64,000 nucleotides of DNA from Rallus limicola (lineage: Eukaryota > Chordata > Aves > Gruiformes > Rallidae). The stretch is from contig JAKCOZ010000007.1 of NCBI GenBank assembly GCA_022605955.1, forward strand, positions 34,388,991 to 34,452,990, in the 5' to 3' direction. Within the stretch, counting starts at the first letter, position 1; each line of letters opens with the position of its first letter. Under the pieces are notes generated by a model. The model ran no database searches and was not told the DNA's origin. It worked only from the letters and a program-made list of their open reading frames with translations. The position numbers were made by a program, and so were the translations under genes. Positions 51,122-63,200 of this stretch are shown here, piece by piece.

Positions 51122-51470
51122 TGTGGGGGCAGGACAAGGAGCAATGGCCTCAAATTGGAGCAGGGGAAGTTCTGCACCAGTATGCGGAAGAACTTTTTCT
51201 CCGTGAGGGTGACAATCCTAGGGACCCTGCTTTGTCAGGGTGTTGACCTTGATCTCTTGATGTCCCTTCCAACCTCTACAACTCTGTGATTCTGTGACAG
51301 AGCACTGGAACAGGCTGCCCAGGGGGGTTGTGGAGTCTCCTCTGGAGATACTCAAGACCCGTCTGGATGCCTACCTGTGCGACCTGTCCTAGGGAACCTG
51401 CTTTAGCAGGGGGGTTAGACTTGATGATCTCTCTAGGTCACTTCCAACCCCTGCAATTTTGTGAATCTGT
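51122..51470 (+). mobile_element. CR1 3' end upstream of ASAP1, interrupted
   Basis: It starts GGACAAGGAGCAATGGCC, with the outer element reading CCGTGAGGGTGAC and then, after an 85-base interruption, AGAGCACTGGAACAGGCTGC. It ends with CCAACCCCTGCAATTTTGTG. The interruption is listed separately. This is the only CR1 found outside the ASAP1 intron in the window. Confidence 0.9.
51214..51298 (+). mobile_element. CR1 tail nested in a CR1
   Basis: Eighty-five bases reading GGGACCCTGCTTTGTCAGGG to AACTCTGTGATTCTGTGAC form a complete CR1 3' tail placed in the middle of another CR1. The pentamer GTGAC occurs immediately before it (51209-51213) and at its end (51294-51298), as for a short target duplication or microhomology. 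Confidence 0.75.
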
Positions 51471-52072
51471 AAAAATACCCTTTATCTGGTGTAACCAAGA
51501 CTTGATAGACAGCACTAATGAGTTTGAGGGGTTTTTTTCCCAGTTTTGTTTTATTTTTTTAAGTATAGATTTTGGGGCCCATATGTGCCATTCTAAAGAA
51601 GGTTAGGTCCCAGGAGACTCGAGTAATTATGGTCATCTGCTGTTTCAGACTGATTTATTTAGTCACACCATGTTTTCCTGCCCTTTGTGTTGGGATTGTC
51701 TCCACAGATGCTGGGAAATTGAGGCATGGTAAATATTCTCAAATCTGAACTATTGAGACTGAACAATATTATATGGATATATCAGTTTAAAAGGTTTTAA
51801 TGCCCTGTATTACAAATTAGGCTTTAGCATGCTGTTTGTATGTAATTCTTATAAAATGCCTGTACAACTCAAAAATAGTTGAAAATACCAGCAAAAGTCT
51901 GTGATGCCTGAGTAAAAAAAGAGATACCTGATTTGTCTATACCTATAACAAATTATTTGCATGCAGTTCTGCCAGCAAAAAATATTATCAATACTCCTGA
52001 GAAATGGTCCTGCCCAAACACATTTCTTTGATTTCACTGCCTTAGCAGAAGCCCTCCATACGGCCATGTGAT

Positions 52073-52090
52073 TGCTGCTGCTGCTGCTGC
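52073..52090. repeat. (TGC)6 trinucleotide repeat
   Basis: Six TGC units followed at once by TTCACGTGAT, which contains the E-box CACGTG (52093-52098). Confidence 0.9.
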
Positions 52091-55000
52091 TTCACGTGAT
52101 CTGGCTTTCCGGCACAAAGCTGCAGGATCATACAGATGATTGTTAAACGTCATGGGTCTCTGAAAGGTAGAGTAGGCAAGAGGAGGAGGAGGAAGCCAAG
52201 AAAAGAACCGCGTGGGAGTTGCACTGAAAAATGGATTTGGGAAAGTGAGAAAAAAAAGAAAAGCAGTGCTGAAGAAGAGACTGGAGGGGTAGGAATAAAA
52301 TCAATTAAGGATTGTGTTCGTAAGAGCAGTGGAGGAGGACAAGAGATCAAGAAGAGAAAAATGGCTTGTGGCATCACAAGCAGTTTGGAAAGGAGAGTGA
52401 AGGTGTGTCTGGGGGTTTGAGCCAGGGGAGAGCTGTTAGTAGCACCAAAAGGAGCTGTTTCAGTGTGCCTAGCCTGCATGGAAACTGGAGGGGTGAGGGT
52501 CTGGGGTATGGCCCAAGGGCCAAACAGGACCTCAGTAGTCATCCCCTGTAATTTCCTGCAGATCATCGATCACAGGCTGTCCCATGGCTCTTCCTGAGCC
52601 AGACCTACAGTCTGCAGTCAGCTACTCTGCTCATGTTAGAAGAAGACCTGATGCCTCTCTAGCAGATTTCAGGCGAGGATAAATCCATCACATTGATGGG
52701 TAAACCGGTTTAATTGATTGAGTGTGCACACTGTTATAGTTGAATTGTTCCTCTTCAGACTGTAGTTATTGAGCTTGTGCACAAGTCTTTACATTGTAAA
52801 ATAACTTCATTAGCTATCCTAAACAGATCCTACCCAAAGACTATGAACATACTGATGCAGAGATACTAAATATAAAATATTGAATGTATAAAAAATAGAG
52901 TAAATCAGGGAGAATACTGGGAAACAAAGACAACAGCATCAGGCTTAAAGATGAAAAAGATCAGTAGCTACCGATCATAATTATCTTTTGGTCTGGTTTT
53001 TTTTGACAGTTCTTAAATTGTTAACTTTAATAAAGAGAATGTGGTGCTGAGTTTTGCTGCTTTGAAGCAGCATTTCCTCTTCCCCTATACAAATGCTAGT
53101 AGATAAAAGAACCCTGTGGGCATGACCTCTTTAGGCTTGGATTATCTTCAGCTTAACTCACTGGAAGGAAGGTTAGTTAATTAATATGATATTAATAAAA
53201 TAAATGATAAAACTTGCCAGTAAAAATGTGTTTACATTTAAACTAGTCTAATTATGTAACTGTTTCAGATTGCTTTTAATGGATTTCAGATTTAACCATG
53301 TTTCCTGTTTTGAATTGCGATCAGTATCTGAGGTTCACTTCTAAATCTGTAAGATGCACCTCTCTATAAATTGTCACTAACTGAAGTCACTGTTTCACTT
53401 CACAAATGTCAAAGAATAGTCAGCAGAGTGTGAAAGTTACATTGCACGGCGTCTGCTGTAACGCTATCTTAGTCTGTGCTAGATCCTGGGGGTGGCTGTG
53501 CCACAGCCTTTCTCTCATGTACAGCTTGCCAGTAGCAGCCACACTTATCTCACTCCTCTTGGTATTCTGATGTGAAATGCATCTCCCTGTCCATCCGGGG
53601 ACAAGCTAGGTGCAGAGACCAAGCAGCCCTGGAAAGCACACTCCTTACTGATGCTATCACGGAAGTCATGATTTATTGCCATCCCACCCAGTGATTCAGC
53701 CTACTAATCCACTTGATTCCATGTCCTTTTTTACCAAGATTGCCAACAGGAGAGTTAATTACAGCAAGCTGATAATATTTCTGTGATATTGGTGATAGTC
53801 ACCATGCTTGGGGAGAGGCTAAGGAACATAGCAACGACAGTGCAAAATACTGACACAGGTATTGTGCAATAAGGTGAAGAGCAAGCCTGGTGTTTTTCAT
53901 TGTAAAGCACTCTAGTCATCTTGTATTTAGATTGAGATCATCAGTTCATTCACAAGCACCAAGCAGTAGTCATCAGGTGATGATGACTCTTGTCATCATT
54001 GCAAACTTTCAAACGTTACAGATGTGTGCCAGAGGTGAAGAGCTACATTGCACTTGCATAGCTCTTTGTGACATCAATGCAATTAAACTGTTTAAACCAG
54101 GCAGGGATGACGTAGAGAACAGCAAGATTATCTTTCCACTATAGATACGGAGACCAGATACAGGAGGCTGTAGCCCTGCTGTCCAGAAGCAGGGCTGTAT
54201 TTTTGGCTGGAGACATGCAAAGTCAGCTCTTCAGGGTATCAACACCTCAGCGCTGCTGAAGATCTCCCGCAGGATATGTTTACCCTGCCCTAAAGAGAGC
54301 AGCCCCAGGACCACCCCCAGGCCACGCTTGCCTGCTGCACAGACAGAGAGCTCACAAATGCAAACTCAGGTGTGGTTGCTGCTTGGTTTTTGGAAACAAG
54401 CTTAACCCAGGTCCCTGGCACTGCACCAAATGCGCTGTCAAGCATGCTCAGACAAGCTGCCTCCGGGGCCATTTGCAACCTGTCAGTGTGGCAGCAAAAG
54501 AGTTGTTAACTGAAGAAGTAAATCATTGTGCACATGGCTACTGTGCAGATGATTCTTCTTGATCAGCGTAGACGTAGTCATGCCAGGATCTCACGTGTCA
54601 AATTTGTGGGTTTTTTTCTTCCCAAATATGGAAGAGTTGCTACCACTTTGCAAATAAGGGTTTACACCTACTCTTGTTTCTTTACTTTCAAGGTTCCCAT
54701 CTTGGCTATTGCTGCTCATAAAAATGGTGTACATCAGGCGTTAGTGTTTAATTAAAACATCAAATCATTGAAATGCACATGCTATTGTTAGTAAACGGTA
54801 TAGTTGTTCTTTTTATGCTCCTTAGAATCTTCCCAAACATGGGGAGTATCACCAGCTCAGCAGCAAATAGCAACAGAACTAGTGGCATGCTAAAACTCAT
54901 CAGGAAAATATCCTTAGGCAGTGTTGCTCTACTATGCTGCTATTCTGAATAAATTTGTGGTTTGGTGTTACATTCATCCATCTCAGCTAAACACAGCAGT

Positions 55001-58000
55001 CAGCATTCCTTCCCACCCTCCTTCCTATCCTAACCCACTGTACGGGAGCACTGTGTGACATAAGGCAGCCATGGGGTTTGATCCTTCCTAAAGCTGGTCT
55101 GAAATTCCTTGAGAAGACATACATATGGTAAATTGCTGTTTCTGCATTTTTAGAATTTAATTTTCAGACAACTTCTGACAAAATTAATGGGGAATGTTTA
55201 TTTAAATATATGGCCATAAGTAGAAGGATGTGCACAAATGTATCTGAACATAAGTTCTTCTCATTTGAGTTGAATGTTGGGCTTAGAGGATATGAGGAGC
55301 TTCAAATCAAGAATCTCAGCAGGGTGATTTTGCCTTTTGGTTTTGGAGTGTGTCATGTGCTAAAACTCAGTAAACTTTTTTTTTTTTTTTAAATGGAACT
55401 CTCATAGTTTTGTTTTGAATAACAAAACCCCCCCATTTATGTAAGGACACATAATGTCATCACTTTGTACTTCAGCAAGGAAAGGTTTGGTCAGAAGGAA
55501 TTTCAGAAGTGTCCTATTCAGAGGACAGTCCCATCGGCTGACTAAGCTTTGTATGAGATGTATCAGCTATGTATTTTAACCTGCAGCATGTTTACACTTT
55601 TAATATCACATAAGTGCATGATGTACTCACAGGAAAAGGCAAAGTTTATTTTAATCATTGGAGCCTACATCACACATTGTGACTGGTGCTAATTTGCTTC
55701 AAGGGAACTTACATGGTAAACTGCAAAGTGTTGCTGCTTGCAAAAGGAGGTTTGACATTTGCAAACACATCTGTGAAATAACCCTGTTATGGGGACAGAT
55801 TAACCAGGTAATTTTCCAGTGAAAAAAAAGATGTTCTTATCTACATCATATCACTGTACATCCAGAAAACCAAAAACCAAGTCCAGCAAACATGCGACTG
55901 CAATGTTGTATTTTTAAGCTAAGTAACTGCCAGTCTGGCTTATGGGCCAACTACTTGAGCTGCATCAACAATTTCTGTTGCTGCTGTGACTGTTTTCAAT
56001 ACAAGAATCAGCTGATTTCAATTTTAATACTGGCATCTCTGAGCATTTGTCTTCGTTTGGTATTTAAAATTAGATAAGAAAACATAAGGAACTGTCTCAG
56101 AAACTACAGTGTTAGCTTAAAAGCCTTTTAGCACTAGGAATAGTGCCTTAAACAAAAGGGTCTTTTTGCATTCTTTCAATATTAATATGATAGCAAAAAG
56201 AGGGCCCATTGTGCTCTCATTATAAATGACATTTCAGTAGCATTAAGATGGTACATTTTTAACGCTATGTGTACCAAATGAAAAAGATTTAAGTCAAAAC
56301 ATCAGAAACACCCCACTGAATGATACATTTTGCATCTTATTTACTTGAATGTCCTGTACAAGGAGCTTGACTGAGTGATAGGTAAGCTCAAATAGCCACC
56401 TCAAAGGATAGCTGAAAATAACAGCGCTGGAAATGAAATGCAGCATTGAGTTACACAAGATTAAGCTGACTAATCTGCTGATTCAGGTTTGCCTTTGTTT
56501 TTTTTGGTTTTGTCATGCAAGATCAAGAGTCATGCAGGCAAACACAGGAATGGCATTCCAGACTCACAGCAACAACAACCAACGGGCTGTTCCCCTCCAA
56601 CCTCTGCATTTTCCAAGGAGAGAAACAGCCACACACTAACTGGAGCAGGAGGCAGCAGGCTAAGGACAGGGCAGGCATGCCCTTTTTTTTAGCTGCAGAT
56701 GTGCTGAATTTGGTATTTTTATTGCCCCAGAGGTGTTTTTGTTAGAGATGCTCATTCAAGGAACCTTGCTCTATAGGAAAAGTGATACTGTGTGTTGGGG
56801 GAGATCAAGTTCAAATAGAGTCCTTAATACAGCTACAGAATAGAAAAACCTAGCAGTATGTTTTTCTGTAAGGGCTGTATTTAGGAGAGCCTGAAGATAT
56901 CAAACTTTTATGAATGCTGATGGATAAAAAAACTGTCAGAGGAGCCTCGGCAAATTTAACCCTTGCCTACTGTGCAAATGTGAGCCTGCTCACATTCCTC
57001 ACTGAGACAGGGGTGCAAAGCCTGCTCACCCTATGGGAGCTGCTCTCCCAGGGGTATCCACCAACACCATGAGGGTGAGGACCAGCATCAGGAAAACCTG
57101 TGTGTGGTTATCCCTGTATTCCTGACCCTGAGCAAATCCTTGGAGGATTGTTGGGGAGGGCAGGACAGATACATTAGCATGAGAGCAGATCATGCCAGAG
57201 GGATTGCAAAGCACAAGACAAAGCCAGTACATCATGACAGGGTACTCTGATTGAAACAAGAGAAAGAAGAGTCCTTTTGAAGCAGGAATCAGCAGTAGCT
57301 GAATACATTTGGTTGGGGTTTTTTTAAGTATGAGAAATGGCAATGACTAAAATCAGAGAGTGATACTGCAGAAATGAACATGTTGCAGGGCAGCTGGCAT
57401 AGCAGGCTCTCCAAAATAAAAAGAGAATGAAATAAAGCCTCAATGCACACTGCAAACATTTCAATATTTTCTCTTTCCCTCAGCAAACGATATGGCTATG
57501 TCATTATCCAGGCACATCTCTGGTTCTACCTAAGCTGCTAAATGTATCCTGATGGCAGCATGTGTCTTGCCTACAATGAAATCGAGGCCAAAATGAACCT
57601 GGGAAGCTGTTTGAGAACAAAATCAAGGCCCTGTAGACTGGGATGATGTCCTTGATCTGCCACTCACGGCTGTGACATGGAATTTGATATCTGTGTGTAT
57701 CATTTCTCTATCTGCGCAATGCAGACTATTTATTTTTCTAGGTGAAAACACACTGGGCTTTTCCAGCTGTATCAGAACTAAATATTTTCATAATACATTT
57801 TATTTTAAGAGTTTCAAAAAATACTTGAAGGATGAGGAGGGCTCTCAGGCCAAACAACTTTATCAGTGTTTTATTGGATAGACAAAAAGGATTGACAGGT
57901 AAATGAACAGGTAATTTTCTACTAGTTGTTCATGATGTGAAAATATGAAGCAGAAAGATCTGGTTTTGTGAGGGCTTTTTTCTCCTCTGTGTTAAAAATT

Positions 58001-58637
58001 TATTAGCATTAGGGCAGCATTTAGTAGAAGAAAAGGGGACTGAGACCCCATCAAGCTGAAGAGGTACATGGAATTCATTTGAGGCCTTATGCAAGCTTTT
58101 CTAAGACACAGTTTGCAGATATACACGTGTGTGGGCCTACTGAGTTGAAGTTCAAAAGCTGGCTTATAGTGTTGACTGAACATACTTTTTTTTTTCTTAA
58201 TTTCCTAAACAGCATCTCATTAAGTGCTGGAAATAATTCTGCTGATGTTGGATGGATGTTATATTTAAGGCCCTTGCAACCACTGTGCTTACTAGCACAT
58301 CTGCATTTCCTTTATATAAACTGTAAGACATTGAGTAATTTGATGTATATCTGCTTTAGTGCTTAAAGGCTTGTCATCAAGCAAAAATTACTCAAATTTA
58401 AAATCAGGGCCTTAAGGTTTTATTGAACTAGACATTTGAATGTTGTGGTTGTTAGGTTCCTTTAAAAACCAGAACAGCAACCATCTGGAAGCTTTTGGAA
58501 ACTGGTCTTGCTACATGGACCTAATCCCCAATGGGTCAGTGTTTGCATGGTGCTAAATGAAATAAAGAGGTTTGGAATTTCAGTCTAGAAATCCATCATA
58601 GCAGCCTCTCTCTCTGACTAGTTATTTGCTTCTACTT

Positions 58638-59027
58638 TTAGCCACTGAAATTGAGCTTGCTGATTCCTAAGTTAACTGGCTCTCTACTGACTACATTAGA
58701 GGGCCATTGCCTGCTCATCTCTCCTGCCTCTGACAATTTTTTTAATGCATTACTGATCCCAGCAAATTTGAGGGGGGCAGGAAAGGTGTCAAAATTCTTC
58801 TTTGTGGGGGAAAAAAATGAGCAGAGGAAAAAGATGTTTATTGCCCCTATGGGCTGAAAAAGTTCATCCTCATTTTGCTCTTTATCAAGAGAAATGGTGT
58901 AGGAGAAAGATCCTGTAAGGGTTCCAATCATGGTAAAAGTTTCACTGATATTTTGCACCTCCTCAAGAGATGCAGTCAAGACCCAAATCCATAGGAAATA
59001 CAATTTTGATAATTTTAATCTCACCAT
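58638..59027 (-). other. 129-codon ORF of unknown status
   Basis: ATG-initiated ORF on the minus strand. Its first 20 residues look like a signal peptide: a basic start (MVRLKLSK), then a hydrophobic stretch (LYFLWIWVLTA). The rest has no motif I recognise. In 64 kb of AT-rich DNA a few ORFs of this length are expected by chance, and no promoter or splice context supports expression. Listed only because it is one of the longer ORFs outside repeats and GC-rich DNA. Confidence 0.12.
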
Positions 59028-59320
59028 GACTTAATTGCTAGTTAATGATTATGTTTCACTTTATCCTCCAAGAAAATCTACGAGCAATAGGACATAAAAG
59101 CTTAAGTCCTGTTTCAAAATGAAATAGAAATATCCAGCTTAATGGCTTCATACTTGTCAAAAGATGATTGTTTGACTTCTGAACTCTTGTTTATTTAAGG
59201 CATCATAGACTTAAAAAGGAAAAACATGCATAGCCATGTGACAAAGCAAATGCACCAAAGGAAGATTTATTTGGTTTTCAGATCAGCAGCAGTGATTCAC
59301 CCCTCTTGGCTGTGCTGCAG

Positions 59321-59423
59321 TGCAGTATGGTCAACCAGTTCCCCCAGGAGGAAGAAAAGATGAAAGTCCCACACTGGCAGGGAGCAGCGACCCGTGCCAG
59401 CATAGCTCCAGCCCGTGCACCAG
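59321..59423 (+). other. Second candidate exon upstream of the first
   Basis: Acceptor CCCTCTTGGCTGTGCTGCAG and donor CCAG/GTACAAAG bound 103 bases richer in GC than their surroundings. Read with two bases completing a previous codon, it is open, includes GRKDESPTLAGSSDPCQHSS, and joins the 60135 exon in frame. A better acceptor at 59280-59281 (TTTATTTGGTTTTCAG) would give a 142-base exon, but the frame that joins the next exon then holds a TGA at 59293. Confidence 0.22.
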
Positions 59424-60134
59424 GTACAAAGAAAACTTCAGCCTTAACTGTCAGTGTTGTTGTAGGGGATTCAAGTCAGGCAATCCAAACATAGTTTTTA
59501 GTGGTTCAATAGAACACAGTAAAAACTTTAAAACAAGAGCACTCGCCATCCGGAGACTGAATAAACAAAAGCATATTTAGACAACTGTGTGCTATTCAGC
59601 ACTTTGCATCATAAGAAGAAGAGAGTCTCTCCTCCTTTAAGCCCCCGCAAAAATCTGGCCATAGATTTTTCAGGCTGATCTCAGAGATTTGTTGTTTTCA
59701 AAGTTAAAACAACATTAGTTACCAGATCTAGATGAATTGAAGAAAGTTACAACAACTGTTCTTCTTATACCCTGCCCCCCCATCCAGTTTTAAAATCTAT
59801 GAAAGCAAAGCAAAATTTATAATAAGTATTATTGTTTGTTCCAGTACTTGCTCAGGCAGTCAATGTTTTGTAAGGATTTACTGATTTATTGGAGTTTTAA
59901 TCCTTGGAAACATCAATAGGTTAGACTTTCTCTGAAAAACACCCACTGTATTGATGTCCAAAGAAGCATTGCACAGAGAAAAAACCCAACCCAACAAAAA
60001 AACTACTGGCAGGTATTGCAATTGATAAAACCAATTTCCTTTGAGATAATTTTTTCAAGGATTCTGGTCTGCTTTTTTGCACTTTATACCAGTTATTTAT
60101 TATATGTCTTTATTCTTTCTTACCGATTCCATAG

Positions 60135-60232
60135 CGAATCTCTTGAAGAAAAACTTGAAAGCCTGGAAGCTGAAGATCTCATGTCTCATCTGTCACAACC
60201 AGAAACCTACCTAGATGAGGAGAAAAGATCAA
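60135..60232 (+). other. Candidate internal coding exon of an unrecognised gene
   Basis: Preceded by a pyrimidine-rich tract ending TTCTTTCTTACCGATTCCATAG and followed by a near-consensus donor, GTAAGTA. The 98 bases are open in one frame with an acidic, coiled-coil-like peptide, in part ESLEEKLESLEAEDL and SQPETYLDEEKR. Exon phases are unequal (2 in, 1 out). It lies on the strand opposite to ASAP1, about 10 kb upstream of it. I recognise no protein family, and no known gene sits between ASAP1 and ADCY8 in mammals. It could be a chance open frame or a lncRNA exon. Confidence 0.35.
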
Positions 60233-63200
60233 GTAAGTAAAACTGACCAAAGCTATGGGACTGACAAGATCACGTATTCAGTCAAATTGGAACAATGTCC
60301 ATTAATTCTTCAGTCAGGACAATTTATCATACATTATTTGATTACTGCATTTGATGTTGTGAATTTCATTATGGTAAACAGATCCATTAGAAATCCCCTG
60401 AAAATAGCACTTTGTTAAAAATTACTACATTGAGAGTTACATTTAGCTGACTGGGAAAACTCATTGTTTAACTAAATGTGGCAACTACTTACTAAGCTGC
60501 ACTGAGTAACATCGCCTGTCTAAGTTGTCTGACACTTCAGAAGACCCTGTTTTCAGATATAACTTCAGTCTAACCATTCAGGCTGAAAATTTCCATGTCA
60601 GGTGTATGCACCAGACTGATCTTTTTTGGAAGATGGATATACAATTTGAAGGATAAAGAGACTGAGAGAAAGAAGTGTCCTGACAGGGAAGAATCATGCA
60701 TGTAGGAGAGGAAGGTGTGGGGAGACGGTCAAACCAGGACATGGATGAGTGGTTTCACAGTTTTTCATTACTTCTCTACCATTATCTTGCATGCTATTTC
60801 CAGTTTATGACTTGCATTGCTGTAGAGAAGGGAAGGTGATAGAGATCATGTAGAGCCTCTGGAGGATGTGGAAAGAACTGGGGCATACCTTTGACTTTGA
60901 GCTGATCTCCGTGATAGGTCTCAAGGGATAAGGTGGAAAAAAGATTGACCAGGACCTGAAGTGAGATGTTGGCACTGGGAAGGAGAAGGCTACCCAAAAG
61001 ATGTTGCCTTTAAAGATGATGTGGTAAAGCAAAGAGAGTGGGATGAGGGACATGAGGCAGAGAGATATGGACCAGGTAGGCGGGCAGAATGGGAGATGTG
61101 AAAAGGACCCATGAGGATGAGACTGAGATCAAACAGAGGGCCAAGGCAGAAGGGGAGCATGAGGTAGGCCACTTCCAGATCACACCCTTTGCTTGTCCAG
61201 TTTGCCTGTTTTCATTTGAGCACGCCACTCAATTCCATAAGGAAAAACAAACTCCTGCTCCATGAGGCTTTTTTTTTTTTTTTAACCTTCACTTCAAGAG
61301 AAGTCTTGTTACTTCTGGTGACCTATTTCCCCAGATACTGCTGTAGTTTGTTTATGGCTTTTATCCTGTTTGTTTTATGCTTCCAAATATGTCGTGTTGG
61401 TCTGGAGGTTTGCCAACCTTTAGCAGTAGATATAACAGAATAGTCCCTCTCTCCAAGACGCTTGGGATTCAATTACAAATTGTGACGTGAAAGTTTTTGA
61501 ATGGGATGTTAATACATCTCTTTTCCTTAGCCCTTAGGATACTTTCAAGTCACATTGTCAGGGGCTTTTTTTATCCATTAGGAAGGCTAGACATCTCTGT
61601 AACCAGCAGAATTCAGATTTTTATATTCTGTCTGAAAAAGATCTGAAATGGTATGGCACCAGCTTGGCAGCATGGGAGAAGAAATGGTTACAGACTCTGT
61701 CCATGAGGAAGAGGTGTGTCCTTTGATATGAAGGCAAGGGTGTAAAAGATGTATCTACCTTAAACCAAGAATATTATGGTTGAATATCATGTTACATGCC
61801 GCAAAAATCTGTTAGAAGAAGACCTGAGTGCTGCACTGGTTTTCATGGGCTGGGAAAGGCTTCCACCAGCAGACAACCAAGTACCACAGTTTTACAACAA
61901 AGCCACAGCCATGGGCAACCCCGATTTGGCTCAAGCCATGATGATATGGCTGCTTGTTGTTTACCTTATCAGCACATCTGTTCCTCTTGATATTATCCAT
62001 CTCCTTTCAGTAAAACAGTCACCTTCATGATTATATATTTCTGCTATTCAAATCAAAGCAAAAATAAAACAATATATAATGTCTCATTGCATCCTAAATT
62101 GAATACTGACCTAAGTTCACAAGTAACTACGATTTACATTAGATTATGTTTTGAATTAATGGTACTTTATTTTCCATAAGTCCAAAAAGTTACAGAATCT
62201 CCTTACATGTTTAATAATGAGCTGCTGAATGCTATTTACCCATTTGCTATAGACATCAATGCCAGCACTTACGGGTACATCTGAGTGGCTCAGGATGATT
62301 ATATTTCCTTCCTAGTTGTCCTACTCATTTCTGGGCCTCTCAGTACTACAGGAACCAGCAAATACAATTGAATATGAAAGAAATCCAGAAAAAAAAAATC
62401 AAGTTGGTTGAAGTTATCAGGACTGACTGATGAGAAACACTGAGAAGGAAACTTGTGGCACTCCTAGAGAGAAGAAAGATGGCCCAGTGAATAAGTTCAC
62501 CTTCACTTGGTGACCTTGGGCTAGTTATGAAAGCATCATGCAGATGGCAAATTCCTTGGGCCTTACATCCCTGTGAGTATTTTGTCAAGGTAACGAGTCT
62601 TTTGAGGCCAAATACAGCTTTTATGAAACTTTTGACCCAAGGACATTAGTAGAATTTGGGCTGTGTCAAAATGGTATCTTCCTTCTCTTTCTCACCTCCA
62701 CAAAAAAAGAAGTGTTTCCCTTCATCCTTGTCCATGTAATGGTAACACTATCGGATTATTCTAAAGTTTTTATGCATGAGAGTATAGGAGTGGGAGTGGG
62801 AATAGGAAATACAAAACCCCAGAACAGATAGAGATCCACAAAAACCCAGGGAAGCATGATTGCTTTTTACCTAGGGACATTTACACCTGAAAACAGAAGG
62901 ACTAGTTGGGATTTAAGTTTGAAAGAGGCCTAACTGGGAACAGGGTGACATTGGTGACAGCTGGGTGATGACTCAATACAATATAATAATACAATAGAAA
63001 ATTCTCTTAGCCCTCAGATGAGGAAAGCATTTGTTCTTGTGCGTGATTACAAACACATACAATCATACTGAATTAATTGGTACAATCTAAGTGCTTGACT
63101 AACCCTAGATCTTAACTGATAAGGATAATAAGTTGAATCCCCATATTTTTTGGCTTTTAGAACTTGTTAAATAGTGTGGAAAGTCAGCGGATTCTCAGGA

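Noticed and set aside
52136..52420. 94-codon Lys/Arg/Glu-rich ORF
   Set aside because: Purine-rich low-complexity sequence; no recognisable domain or splice context.
61776..62030. 84-codon plus-strand ORF as a further exon of the candidate divergent gene
   Set aside because: Two other frames, including one on the minus strand, are equally open, and no convincing acceptor or donor bounds it.
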